NCBI RefSeq assembly: GCF_025947345.1
Contig: NZ_CP110011.1
Location: 2,480,001 to 2,544,000, forward strand
Length of the DNA stretch: 64,000 bases
Reading direction: 5' to 3'
DNA from: Flavobacterium sp. N502536
Lineage (GTDB): Bacteria; Bacteroidota; Bacteroidia; Flavobacteriales; Flavobacteriaceae
Part shown: positions 26,901-32,205 of the stretch, piece after piece
How the letters are laid out: each line of letters opens with the position of its first letter
How positions within the stretch are numbered: position 1 is the stretch's first letter
Notes under the pieces: generated by a model
Databases searched by the model: none
Seen by the model: only the letters and a program-made list of their open reading frames with translations
What the model was told of the DNA's origin: nothing
Translations under genes and position numbers: made by a program

Positions 26901-28190
26901 GCGGTTATAAAAGCAAATAATGATAACGCCGGAACTGTTGACAGCAGTAAGGGACAAAGCTCGACAACAAGTATTTTTCAAAATGATACTTTAAACGGTG
27001 TGTTGCTGAATCCTTCAACGGTTATCTTAACGACCGTTGTTCCAAATCCGAATTTGACTTTAAAAGCGGATGGTACAATTGAAGTAAAACCGGGAACAGC
27101 ATCTGGAACATATGAAATAACGTATCAAATTTGTGAAGCTTTAAACCCAACGAATTGCAGTCAGGCGGTTGCGAAGATTACGGTAATTAATATTGTAGAC
27201 CCTGATCCTCCACTACCATTTGTGAAGATTGTGGTTGTAAATGATGGTATTGTAAATGTTGACGGGATAAATGGTTCTCTTGAATTTATCAATGTTTTAG
27301 GCAATGATTTATTGAAAGGTTTACCAATTAATCCTTCAGATGTTACACTTACAGATCTGTCTAAAAACCCTTATTTTGAATTTAATTCAGATGGAACTGT
27401 AAATGTAAAACCAAATACTCCGGGTGGAAATTACAGCTTAAATTATCAGGTTTGCGAAAAAGCGCATCCAACGAATTGTGGTACCGCTACGCTAACTGTT
27501 TTTGTTGAAGTTCCTGCTATTGCAGTAATTAAAACAGCAGTATTTAATGATGAAAACGGAAGCGGATTTGCAAATGCCGGTGAAACCATTACGTACAAAT
27601 TTAAAGTAACCAATACCGGAAACGTACGATTAACAGGTGTTATGATTTCTGACCCATTACCGGGAGTTGTAGTTTCAGGACAGGCAATTACTTTAGAGGT
27701 AAACGAATCTGATGAACACAATTTTACCGCTACTTATAAAATCACACAAAATGATATCAATAAAGGTAAAGTAAGCAATCAGGCGAGCGTTCAGGGACGA
27801 AGCGGTAAAGGAGTTGTGGTCGATGATATTTCAGATGATGAAAGCAACCTGGAAGACAAACCTACCGTATTGGATTTAACGGGTTGTGTGATAAAAGTCT
27901 TTAATGCATTCTCACCAAATGGAGATTCTAAAAACGAACGTTTCTATATTCAAGGATTGGAATGTTATCCAAGTAATACGGTTGAAATATACAACCGTTG
28001 GGGAGTTTTGGTCTTTGAAATGGACAACTACAACAATGAAGATCGTGTTTTTAAAGGTTTCTCAGAAGGTCGTACCACTATAAAACAATCTGAAGGATTG
28101 CCGGTTGGAACTTATTTCTACATCCTGAAATACAGAGACAACGAATCGAATCCGCATGAACAATCGGGTTATTTATATATCAACAAGTAA
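14946..28190 (+). CDS. Giant repeat adhesin (4414 aa) with HYR and Ig-like arrays and T9SS type B sorting domain
   Basis: I chose the ATG at 14946 over an upstream in-frame TTG (14898) because it starts a clean signal peptide (FFVLFFGLTSLPAFSQ). After a unique N-terminal region comes a glycine-rich stretch (about residues 300-510), a DUF11-like segment (about 533-705), several Ig-like segments, seven 81-residue bacterial Ig-like (BIG2-type) repeats (1133-1694), twenty 80-residue HYR repeats (1695-3294), one divergent then five 98-residue NDTLNG repeats (3398-3887), three further divergent repeats, one DUF7507-like repeat and a C-terminal CHU_C-type domain (NAFSPNGDS ... RWGVLVF ... GLPVGTYFY). 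Each HYR unit carries four cysteines (ITCP, GSC, DNC, QTC), which suggests disulfide-stabilised rods outside the cell. The C-terminus is clearly paralogous to that of the first adhesin. PorP/SprF-like and PorE-like genes follow directly. Probable role is surface adhesion or gliding; the ligand is unknown. Confidence 0.92.
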   Translation: MYNFTFNKFNFLKQIFFVLFFGLTSLPAFSQVCGTPGGDGPVTVSSSVNTYFPISGNITLNAGTQSIVLGAVPATDQYSNNFGATPISVGDLILIIQMQDATIDYTNTTSYGSGTSNSGPDNLGGTGFTSLGNTGVFEYVIATNSVPLTGGNLTFKGTGTNGGTLNSFYNADATTTRGKRTFQIVRVPQYSNLTLTSSITTPPFNGVAGGVIAFNVSGTFNFAGFSIDGNARGFRGGYSPKADSNLNNATTYVGLSGDNTISGKGEGIAGTPRYMWDGFNQVDNLVEGMPGGSSGRGAPANAGGGGNDHNSGGGGGGNGGFGGLGGAGWQGGGGNVLPLTGGGRPGFRSYITATPFPKLVMGGGGGAGDANNASTGVKGGVGGAIILINAGTVQGTGNIYANGGKGAPGTFSGSPDGAGGGGAGGTVLLNISNTSTATIRIEADGGAGGNTENDNNNSHGPGGGGGGGMIRHNLTGTVTVTTSVLGGVSGKSNGGAGIANGAAAGTAGSASTFTSQDVPPNLQVNSNCFPSLETKVKALSTASACNAIGEKVSYEIQIKNTGAGNAAGVFLDFLFPTGIEFDTATATYSAEATGPSGILTNTATANNPLFGGFNIAQNGVVTITLTGKVAASIAAGTYSANAQALYLDPTRTTANPNRRITAFTNAYGSANKTYEGVNQANVAGTNFKGSGETVDDITILPLPATPTATVVQSTCLTPTGRITVNTPAPGPGISYTLRGTNPVTAPVNNTTGIFSGLVPNSYVVTTTNAQGCTSAPTASMTINSVAGAPTTTGVSICQGGSGTLTATSTCSNSAAIEWYTSALSLTPIFTGASFNPVGVAGSGLTNTSTAGTTTFYAACPGIGNCRTATNFVINAIPTITGTTPAAQCDAGSVTLGATASLGTISWYAAPTGGTALATGTSFITPNLSTTTTYYVDATGNGCTTGTRTAVIATINTRPTIDATTQDSRCGAGTLTLNATASAGATINWYANSTGGTSLKTGASFTTPSLSATTTYYVEAVSAEGCPSASRVAVAAVVNTASTIAFTSGTQNPTICNGTAIPSAVYTFGGSATNATASNLPAGLSATVDSNAKTITISGTPTASGTYTITTVGHTAPCAAVTINGAVTVTTASNAGTLSGTQNICVGGTTTFTTNGNSNGSWSSSATGVATVNSSTGVITGVTAGTATITYTVTGTGGCANATATRTVTVTAAPNAGTLSGTQNICVAGTTTFTSNGNTGGSWSSSATGVATVNSSTGVVTGVTAGTATITYTVTGTGGCANATATRTVTVTAAPNAGTLSGTQNICVAGTTTFTSNGDTGGSWSSSATGVATVNSSTGVVTGVSAGTATITYTVTGTGGCANATATRTVTVTTAPNAGTLSGAQNICVSGTTTFTSNGNTGGSWSSSATGVATVNSSTGVVTGVLAGTATITYTVTGTGGCANATATRTVTVTTAPNAGTLSGAQNICVAGTTTFTSNGDTGGSWSSSATGVATVNSSTGAITGVSAGTATITYTVTGTGGCANATATRTVTVTTAPNAGTLSGTQNICVAGTTTFTSNGDTGGSWSSSATGVATVNSSTGVVTGVSAGTATITYTVTGTGGCANATATRTVTVTTAPNAGILSGTQEICVGATTTFTSNGTSGGSWSSSNTTVATVDAAGIITGKAFGTATITYTVTGTGGCADAIATRTVTVSDTQKPTITCPANVTAVADAGSCTATGVALGTPTTSDNCSGVVTVTNNAPSSFPIGVTTVTWTATDAAGNTQTCTQTVTVSDTQKPTITCPANVTAVADAGSCVATGVALGTPTTSDNCSGVVTVTNNAPSSFPIGTTTITWTATDAAGNTQTCTQTVTVSDTQKPTITCPANVTAVADANSCAATGVVLGTPVTSDNCSGVVTVTNNAPSSFPIGVTTVTWTATDAAGNTQTCTQTVTVSDTQKPTITCPANVTAVADAGSCAATGVVLGTPITSDNCSGTITVTNDASSSFPIGITTVTWTATDAAGNTQTCTQTVTVSDTQKPTITCPANVTAVADANSCAATGVVLGTPVTSDNCSGVVTVTNNAPSSFPIGTTTVTWTATDAAGNTQTCTQTVTVSDTQKPTITCPANVTVVADANSCTATGVALGTPTTSDNCSGVITVTNNAPSSFPIGITTVTWTATDAAGNTQTCTQTVTVSDTQKPTITCPANVTAVADAGSCVATGVALGTPTTSDNCSGTITVTNNAPSSFPIGTTTVTWTATDAAGNTQTCTQTVTVSDTQKPTITCPANVTAVADANSCVATGVTLGTPTTSDNCSGVVTVTNNAPSSFPIGITTVTWTATDVAGNIETCTQTVTVSDTQKPTITCPANVTAVADAGSCVATGVALGTPVTSDNCSGVVTVTNNAPSSFPIGITTVTWTATDAAGNTQTCTQTVTVNDTQKPTITCPANVTAVADAGSCTATGVVLGTPTTSDNCSGVVTVTNDAPSSFPIGITTVTWAATDVAGNTETCTQTVTVSDTQKPTITCPANVTAVADANSCTATGVALGTPVTSDNCSGVVTVTNDAPSSFPIGTTTVTWTATDAAGNTQTCTQTVTVNDTQKPTITCPANVTAVADANSCAATGVVLGTPTTSDNCSGVVTVTNDAPSSFPIGTTTVTWTATDAAGNTQTCTQTVTVSDTQKPTITCPANVTAVADAGSCTATGVALGTPTTSDNCSGVVTVTNDAPSSFPIGITTVTWTATDAAGNTQTCTQTVTVSDTQKPTITCPANVTAVADAGSCTATGVALGTPTTSDNCSGVVTVTNNAPSSFPIGTTTVTWTATDAAGNTQTCTQTVTVSDTQKPTITCPANVTAVADAGSCTATGVALGTPVTSDNCSGVVTVTNNAPSSFPIGTTTVTWTATDAAGNTQTCRQTVTVSDTQKPTITCPANVTAVADAGSCTATGVVLGTPVTSDNCSGVVTVTNNAPSSFPIGITTVTWTATDAAGNTQTCTQTVTVSDTQKPTITCPANVTAVADANSCTATGVVLGTPTTSDNCSGVVTVTNDAPSSFPIGTTTVTWTATDAAGNTQTCTQTVTVSDTQKPTITCPANVTAVADAGSCVATGVALGTPVTSDNCSGVVTVTNNAPSSFPIGTTTVTWTATDAAGNTQTCTQTVTVSDTQKPTITCPANVTAVADAGSCTATGVVLGTPVTSDNCSGVVTVTNNAPSSFPIGITTVTWTATDAAGNTQTCTQTVTVSDTQKPTITCPANVTVLADAGSCTATGVVLGTPVTSDNCSGVVTVTNNAPSSFPIGITTVTWTATDAAGNIETCTQTVKVIGPIKAIEDRVTSFNGVLGGIAVPSVLDNDSLNCKSVVSNEVITTLVTTLPSALSFDTNTGAVTVKSNTPSGTYTFDYQICEVLNSTTNCATATVTIIVENPIVANDDNTYPVQTPGTTVATTVGNVTGNDTLNGVVVTAANTNVTPIKTGPLSIDADGKLTLDPNTVSGTYQITYEICEEGATPKNCASATATVEVKNPLVANDDNTYPVQTPSTTVATTVGNVTGNDTLNGVAVTAANTNVTPIKTGPLSIDAEGKLTLDSNTVSGTYQITYEICEEGATPKNCASATATVEVKNPIVANDDNTYPVQTPGTTVATTVGSVTGNDTLNGVVVTAANTNVTPIKTGPLSIDADGELTLDPNTVSGTYQITYEICEEGATPKNCASATATVEVKNPIVANDDNTYPVQVPSTTVATTVGNVTGNDTLNGVAVTAANTNVTPIKTGPLSIDADGKLTLDPNTVSGTYQITYEICEEGATPKNCASATATVEVKNPIVANDDTTYPVQTPGTTVATTVGNVTGNDTLNGIAVTAANTNVTPIKTGPLSIDADGKLTLDPNTVSGTYQITYEICEEGATPKNCASATATVIVGNGAINALTETTPSINGSVGGTTASLLNNDTLNGNPAVIKNSPGGVILKGINVPAGLTLNADGTVTVKAGTPIGKYEVEYSICEYLNPTNCATVKSYVPVTGAVIKANNDNAGTVDSSKGQSSTTSIFQNDTLNGVLLNPSTVILTTVVPNPNLTLKADGTIEVKPGTASGTYEITYQICEALNPTNCSQAVAKITVINIVDPDPPLPFVKIVVVNDGIVNVDGINGSLEFINVLGNDLLKGLPINPSDVTLTDLSKNPYFEFNSDGTVNVKPNTPGGNYSLNYQVCEKAHPTNCGTATLTVFVEVPAIAVIKTAVFNDENGSGFANAGETITYKFKVTNTGNVRLTGVMISDPLPGVVVSGQAITLEVNESDEHNFTATYKITQNDINKGKVSNQASVQGRSGKGVVVDDISDDESNLEDKPTVLDLTGCVIKVFNAFSPNGDSKNERFYIQGLECYPSNTVEIYNRWGVLVFEMDNYNNEDRVFKGFSEGRTTIKQSEGLPVGTYFYILKYRDNESNPHEQSGYLYINK
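18342..20027 (+). repeat. Tandem array of seven 243-bp BIG2-type repeats
   Basis: Units begin at the AAT of NAGTLSG at 18342, 18585, 18828, 19071, 19314, 19557 and 19800. Units 1-6 are 81 codons each and differ at only a few positions (for example AGTATI preceded by V.GVT, V.GVS or V.GVL). Unit 7 is more divergent (GILSGTQEIC, SSNTTVATVDAAG) and runs straight into the HYR array. Confidence 0.95.
20028..24827 (+). repeat. Tandem array of twenty 240-bp HYR repeats
   Basis: Each unit starts with S/N-DTQKPTITCP and is exactly 80 codons; 4800 bp is covered without a single length change. Variation is confined to a few sites (TTSD/VTSD/ITSD, GVVTV/GTITV, NNAP/NDAP, GITT/GTTT/GVTT, ADAGSC/ADANSC) and to synonymous bases that are shuffled between units. 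HYR is an Ig-like extracellular fold first described in animal hyalin. Confidence 0.97.
23461..24633 (+). repeat. Recent in-frame duplication inside the HYR array (453-bp copies, 720 bp apart)
   Basis: By eye, 23461-23913 and 24181-24633 are identical except for two adjacent bases at 23611-23612 (AGG versus ACT, Arg for Thr). Identity breaks just before 23461/24181 and at 23914/24634. The offset equals exactly three repeat units. Confidence 0.85.
25137..26606 (+). repeat. Tandem array of five 294-bp repeats
   Basis: Units of 98 codons begin at the GTA of VANDD at 25137, 25431, 25725, 26019 and 26313. They contain VTGNDTLNG and a cysteine pair (YEIC, PKNC). They are nearly identical to each other, whereas the neighbouring repeats on both sides, of the same family, are strongly diverged. 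Confidence 0.95.
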
Positions 28191-28198
28191 AAATTACG

Positions 28199-28221
28199 GC
28201 GGCCTGACACTTCCGGGCCGC
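28199..28221 (+). promoter_or_regulatory. GC-rich hairpin between giant adhesin and PorP-like gene
   Basis: GCGGCC at 28199-28204 pairs with GGCCGC at 28216-28221 around an 11-base loop, in an otherwise AT-rich gap, nine bases after the adhesin stop. It lacks a T run, so it is unlikely to be a full terminator. It could protect the upstream mRNA end or attenuate expression of the downstream genes. Confidence 0.45.
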
Positions 28222-28239
28222 TTCTTAAAAGCCATTCAA

Positions 28240-29145
28240 ATGAAAAAGATAATTTTAATGTTCCTGTTATTTTCGGTTGTGTGTTCGGCTCAGCAAGATG
28301 CGCAATACACACAATACATGTACAATACCATCGCAATAAACCCTGCTTATGCGGGCTCCCGTGGTGCATTAAGTGTTTTTGGGTTGTACCGTACACAATG
28401 GATTGGACTGGACGGAGCACCCGAAACCAGTACTTTTTCCATCAATACTCCTCTAAACAACAGTAACTTAGGATTAGGAGTTTCTTTAGTAAACGATAAA
28501 ATTGGACCTACCAACGAGAACACTTTATCAACCGATTTGTCTTATAGTGTTCCAACCTCAGAAACTTTTAAGCTTTCTTTTGGAATAAAAGCCACGGCGA
28601 ATCTTTTTAATTTGGATATCAACAAATTGAATCCCGAAAATCAGGGAGATCCGCAATTTCAGAATCTAAACAATAGAATTACACCTAACATTGGAGCCGG
28701 AGTGTATTGGCATTCTGATAAAGCCTATGTAGGATTGTCGATTCCGAATTTTATCGAAACCAATCGTTTCAATGATGATGATACGGCAATTTTTAAAGAT
28801 AAAATCAACTACTATTTAATGGCAGGTTATGTTTTTGATTTGGACTATTACATCAAATTCAAACCGGCAATATTAACCAAAATGGTTCAGGGAGCGCCTT
28901 TACAAGTAGATGCTTCGGCTAACTTTATGTTCGATGATAAATTTGTTGTAGGATTGGCCTATCGTTGGAGTGCCTCGCTGAGTGCAATGGCAGGTTTTCA
29001 GGTAACAGATGGTTTATATATTGGTTATGGCTACGATCATGAAACCACTAATTTAAGAAGATACAATTCGGGATCACATGAGATCTTCCTGCGTTTTGAG
29101 TTTCTTAATAATTATAATAGAATTACCTCACCAAGATTCTTCTAA
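28240..29145 (+). CDS. PorP/SprF family type IX secretion membrane protein
   Basis: A 301-residue outer-membrane beta-barrel-type protein. I chose the ATG at 28240 because it opens directly into a signal peptide (MKKIILMFLLFSVVCSAQQ); the upstream in-frame start at 28156 lies inside the adhesin gene. Family landmarks are the N-terminal YTQYMYN..AINPAYAGS segment, the FGLYRTQWIGLDGAP segment and a C-terminus ending in alternating aromatic strands and SPRFF. In F. johnsoniae SprF is needed to deliver the adhesin SprB, and SprF-like proteins serve substrates with type B sorting domains. Its place 49 bases after a giant type B adhesin gene argues that it is the dedicated partner of that adhesin. 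It is followed 11 bases later by the PorE-like gene. Confidence 0.9.
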   Translation: MKKIILMFLLFSVVCSAQQDAQYTQYMYNTIAINPAYAGSRGALSVFGLYRTQWIGLDGAPETSTFSINTPLNNSNLGLGVSLVNDKIGPTNENTLSTDLSYSVPTSETFKLSFGIKATANLFNLDINKLNPENQGDPQFQNLNNRITPNIGAGVYWHSDKAYVGLSIPNFIETNRFNDDDTAIFKDKINYYLMAGYVFDLDYYIKFKPAILTKMVQGAPLQVDASANFMFDDKFVVGLAYRWSASLSAMAGFQVTDGLYIGYGYDHETTNLRRYNSGSHEIFLRFEFLNNYNRITSPRFF

Positions 29146-29156
29146 AATGTTCCTCT

Positions 29157-31097
29157 ATGAAAAGCCAAAAAATACTATACACCTTATCCTTTTTATTTCT
29201 TTTTCTAAATACAATTGCACAGACCGGCAAAATAAATTATGCTGATGCCAAATACGAAAAGTACGCTTATATCGATGCCATAAAAATCTATGAAAATGTG
29301 GCTGACAAAGGATATAAAGACGAAAAAATGTTTCAGCGTCTTGGGAATTCCTACTATTTTAACGGAGAGCTCGTAAAAGCTTTGAAGTGGTATGATGAAT
29401 TGTTTGGCATGAACAAACAGCAGGAGCCGGAATACTTGTACCGATATGCACAATGTCTGAAAGCTGCCGGAAATTATACGAAAGCAGATGCGACATTAGA
29501 AAAATTCAATCAAAAACAGGCAACCGATAAAAGAGGGGTTTTGTTTGAAACGAATAAGAACTATTTAAGCGCCATAAAAGCAAATTCAGGACGATTTGAA
29601 ATTGCCGATGCCGGAATAAACTCTAAATATTCAGATTACGGAAGCACCATCTTTGACAATAAATTAGTTTTTACCTCCGCCCGGGATACAGGAGGAGTGG
29701 CAAAGAAAAATTTCAAATGGACCAATAGTTCCTTTACCAATTTATACACCGCCGAGATGTTGCCGGACGGGAGTATAGGAACGCCACAACGTTTTCAGAA
29801 AAAAGTAAATACAAAATTCAACGAATCGACACCCGTTTTCACGAAAGACGGTCGAACCATGTACTTTACCCGAAATAATTTTTTAAACGGGAAAAGAGGC
29901 AGAGACGAGAAAAAAGTCACCTTATTAAAATTGTATAAAGCAAACCTAATTGAAGGGGAATGGAAAAATATAGAAGCACTTCCGTTCAACAGCGATCAGT
30001 ATAGTGTAGCGCATCCAACCTTAAGTTTAGACGAAAAAACACTTTATTTTGCTTCAGATATGCCGGGAACCTTAGGCCAGTCTGACTTGTTTAAAGTAGC
30101 CATAAACGGTGACGGAACCTTTGGAAAACCTCAAAATTTAGGCGCAGCAATCAATACCGAAGGCAGAGAAACCTTTCCTTTTATTTCAGAAGATAATGAA
30201 CTTTATTTCGCAACCGACGGAAGACCTGGATTGGGCGGACTTGACGTATTCGTAGCAAAAATAAATAAAGAAGACACTTTTGAAGAAATACAAAACATAG
30301 GGGAACCAATCAATAGTCCACAGGACGATTTTGCTTTTGTAATAAACAGTAAAAACAGAAACGGATTTTTCTCTTCCAACAGAGACAATGGCCACGGACT
30401 TGATGATGTTTACCGATTTACCGAAAGACGAAAACTAAATTGCGAGCAGGAATTACTGGGTACTATAACCGATTTGGAAACCAATGTGGTTCTTTCAAAT
30501 ACCAAAGTAGCATTGTTTGATGAAAATTTCCAGGCCGTAGCAGAAGTTGTTTCGGATGAAAAAGGAAACTATATTTTTCCGAATGTAAAATGTGGTAAAA
30601 ATTATTTTGTACGTGCTTCAAAAACAGATTATGAAAGCAAAGAAACCCCGGTAACCATAAACAGAAACTCTGGAAAAACAACCTTACTAATTCAGCTCGA
30701 AAAGAGAGTTAAACCAATTGGAGTTGGAACCGATCTGGCCAAGACACTTGATATTCCGATTATTTATTTTGATCTGGACAAAGCGACTATTAAAAAAGAA
30801 TCTGCTTATCAGCTGGAGAAAATTATCGAAATACTAAAACAGTATCCAACCTTAAAATTAGATATCCGTTCTCATACAGACAGTCGACAAACCTTGAAAT
30901 ACAATCAGGTTTTATCGGATAAACGAGCCAAATCGACTAGAAACTGGCTGATTCAAAAAGGAGTAGATCCAACCCGATTAACCGCAAAAGGTTACGGTGA
31001 AACACAATTGGTAAACCACTGTTCTGATGGTGTAAAATGCACCGAAGAAGAACACGAACGCAACAGAAGAAGTGAGTTTGTAATCACCAATTTGTAA
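29157..31097 (+). CDS. PorE-like protein: TPR, beta-propeller, CRD and OmpA-type peptidoglycan-binding domains
   Basis: A 646-residue exported protein with a signal peptide (FLFLFLNTIAQ). Domains in order: TPR-like helices (about residues 22-130, including YADAKYEKYAYIDAI and YRYAQCLKAAGNY), PD40/WD40-like propeller blades (about 165-425, for example TLYFASDMPG and ELYFATDGRPG), a carboxypeptidase-regulatory-like beta domain (about 430-515), and an OmpA C-terminal domain (from about 530) with IIYFDLD...I and NRRSEF, which contribute peptidoglycan contacts. This is the layout described for PorE of the Porphyromonas T9SS. The signal peptide ends without a lipobox. It is the last gene of the adhesin-porP-porE unit and a strong terminator follows. 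Likely job: tie the outer-membrane partner to the cell wall. Homologues are common beside PorP/SprF genes and need not be the core T9SS PorE. Confidence 0.88.
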   Translation: MKSQKILYTLSFLFLFLNTIAQTGKINYADAKYEKYAYIDAIKIYENVADKGYKDEKMFQRLGNSYYFNGELVKALKWYDELFGMNKQQEPEYLYRYAQCLKAAGNYTKADATLEKFNQKQATDKRGVLFETNKNYLSAIKANSGRFEIADAGINSKYSDYGSTIFDNKLVFTSARDTGGVAKKNFKWTNSSFTNLYTAEMLPDGSIGTPQRFQKKVNTKFNESTPVFTKDGRTMYFTRNNFLNGKRGRDEKKVTLLKLYKANLIEGEWKNIEALPFNSDQYSVAHPTLSLDEKTLYFASDMPGTLGQSDLFKVAINGDGTFGKPQNLGAAINTEGRETFPFISEDNELYFATDGRPGLGGLDVFVAKINKEDTFEEIQNIGEPINSPQDDFAFVINSKNRNGFFSSNRDNGHGLDDVYRFTERRKLNCEQELLGTITDLETNVVLSNTKVALFDENFQAVAEVVSDEKGNYIFPNVKCGKNYFVRASKTDYESKETPVTINRNSGKTTLLIQLEKRVKPIGVGTDLAKTLDIPIIYFDLDKATIKKESAYQLEKIIEILKQYPTLKLDIRSHTDSRQTLKYNQVLSDKRAKSTRNWLIQKGVDPTRLTAKGYGETQLVNHCSDGVKCTEEEHERNRRSEFVITNL

Positions 31098-31113
31098 ACA
31101 AAAATAAACAGTA

Positions 31114-31150
31114 AAAAAGCCCTTTTCTAAAACTTAGAAAAGGGCTTTTT
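31114..31150 (+). terminator. Strong intrinsic terminator closing the adhesin-porP-porE unit
   Basis: A perfect 17-bp stem (31114-31130 with 31134-31150) around a three-base loop, rich in A on the left arm and T on the right, so it can work in both directions. Confidence 0.9.
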
Positions 31151-31154
31151 GTTA

Positions 31155-31356
31155 TTATCAAATTATTCGCAATCTTGTCATTCCGAGGAACGAGGAATCT
31201 CCACAAGAAACTAACACAAAGTGTATGCTGTTGTTGTTATCAAATTATTCGCAATCTTGTCATTCCGAGGAACGAGGAATCTCCACAAGAAACTGACACA
31301 AAGTATATGACGTTGTTGAGTTACTCCCTAAGATTCCTCGTTCCTCGGAATGACAA
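31155..31356. repeat. Intergenic repeat cluster: two direct 82-bp copies plus one inverted core
   Basis: Copy 1 (31155-31236) and copy 2 (31237-31318) are near-identical for their first 68 bases. A 26-base core (31175-31200 and 31257-31282, containing GTCATTCCGAGGAACGAGG) recurs in exact inverse orientation at 31331-31356. The element has no coding potential I trust. Cores of this type are, from memory, dispersed in Flavobacterium intergenic regions. Confidence 0.85.
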
Positions 31357-31400
31357 AACGATGTATAAAATACGCATTGACATCAACAGCCAACAATAAA

Positions 31401-31428
31401 AAACTTTGCGCCTTAGCGTCTCTGCGAG
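31401..31428. repeat. Dispersed 28-bp intergenic motif, copy A
   Basis: AAACTTTGCGCCTTAGCG followed by TCTCTGCGAG. It matches 43307-43334 at 24 of 28 positions and is far richer in GC than its surroundings. Between it and the promoter at 31572 I see only AT-rich sequence. Confidence 0.6.
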
Positions 31429-31571
31429 CAAAAAAACATCCCTTACGTAATATAATTCGCAAAAAAGTTTTAAAATTCATCCATTTCTTTAACATAAAAT
31501 TTATAAAACAGAAAATATTAGTTATTTTGTTTAAAATGAATGAGTTAGATTTTAAAAAATCGTTTTCGCTG

Positions 31572-31600
31572 TTGTGTGTGTACATTTTTTTCTAACTTTA
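31572..31600 (+). promoter_or_regulatory. Promoter of the CBS-domain gene
   Basis: TTG at 31572-31574, an 18-base spacer and TAACTTTA at 31593-31600 fit the Bacteroidota pattern TTG-N17-19-TAnnTTTG except for the last base. The ATG is 22 bases downstream. Confidence 0.6.
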
Positions 31601-31621
31601 TAGATCTAAAATTTTTCAGAT

Positions 31622-32047
31622 ATGACTGTAGATCAAATACTAAACACAAAAGGGAAAAATGTTTACTCAGTTCTTTCAACGACAACGGTTTATGAAGCCT
31701 TAAAAGTGATGGGAGAGAAAAACATAGGAGCCATTCTTGTTATTGATGGTTCCGATTTAAAAGGAATATTGTCTGAAAGGGATTATGCCCGAAAAATTGT
31801 TTTAAAAGATAAATCATCAAAAGAAACCTTTGTGCATGAAATTATGGAAAGCAATATTTTCTCGGTAAAACTTTCAAATAATATTGAAGATTGTATGGAA
31901 CTGATGAGTACCAAAAGAATCAGGCATTTACCGGTTTTAGAAGATGGAGTCGTAGTAGGAATAATATCTATAAGTGATGTGGTTAAGGCCATTATCGAAA
32001 TTCAGAAAGACACGATACATCATTTAAACTCTTATATTTCGCAGTAA
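31622..32047 (+). CDS. CBS-domain protein
   Basis: A 141-residue cytoplasmic protein that consists of two CBS motifs in tandem and nothing else: the first around residues 5-65 (TVYEALKVMGEKNIGAILVID), the second around 72-130 (NIEDCMELMSTKRIRHLPVLE, VGIISISDVVKAI). CBS pairs usually bind adenosine nucleotides and regulate a partner protein; as a stand-alone protein its partner is unknown. It has its own promoter and a strong terminator, so it is monocistronic. Confidence 0.92.
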   Translation: MTVDQILNTKGKNVYSVLSTTTVYEALKVMGEKNIGAILVIDGSDLKGILSERDYARKIVLKDKSSKETFVHEIMESNIFSVKLSNNIEDCMELMSTKRIRHLPVLEDGVVVGIISISDVVKAIIEIQKDTIHHLNSYISQ

Positions 32048-32072
32048 AACAAGCTAAAAAATAGAATCTTTT

Positions 32073-32105
32073 AAATAGTCCAAAATTTTTTGGGCTATTT
32101 TTTTT
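32073..32105 (+). terminator. Intrinsic terminator after the CBS gene
   Basis: A 13-bp stem with one G-T pair (32073-32085 with 32088-32100) runs into a T run to 32105. Confidence 0.88.
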
Positions 32106-32172
32106 GAGGTCTCTAAAATTTATTTTTAAGAAAAGAAAGTAGCAAAAATAGGCCATTTTAAAACAAGACTTA

Positions 32173-32180
32173 TATCTTTG
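32173..32180 (+). promoter_or_regulatory. -7 element upstream of malic enzyme
   Basis: TATCTTTG is an exact TAnnTTTG match 25 bases before the ATG at 32206. No TTG is found at the usual -33 spacing. Confidence 0.5.
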
Positions 32181-32205
32181 TAAGCTAGAATAAAAGCTAA
32201 AATAA

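Noticed and set aside
31175..31595. Overlapping ORFs of 74-85 codons in the intergenic region
   Set aside because: They consist of the repeated intergenic element read through in frame and have no family features.
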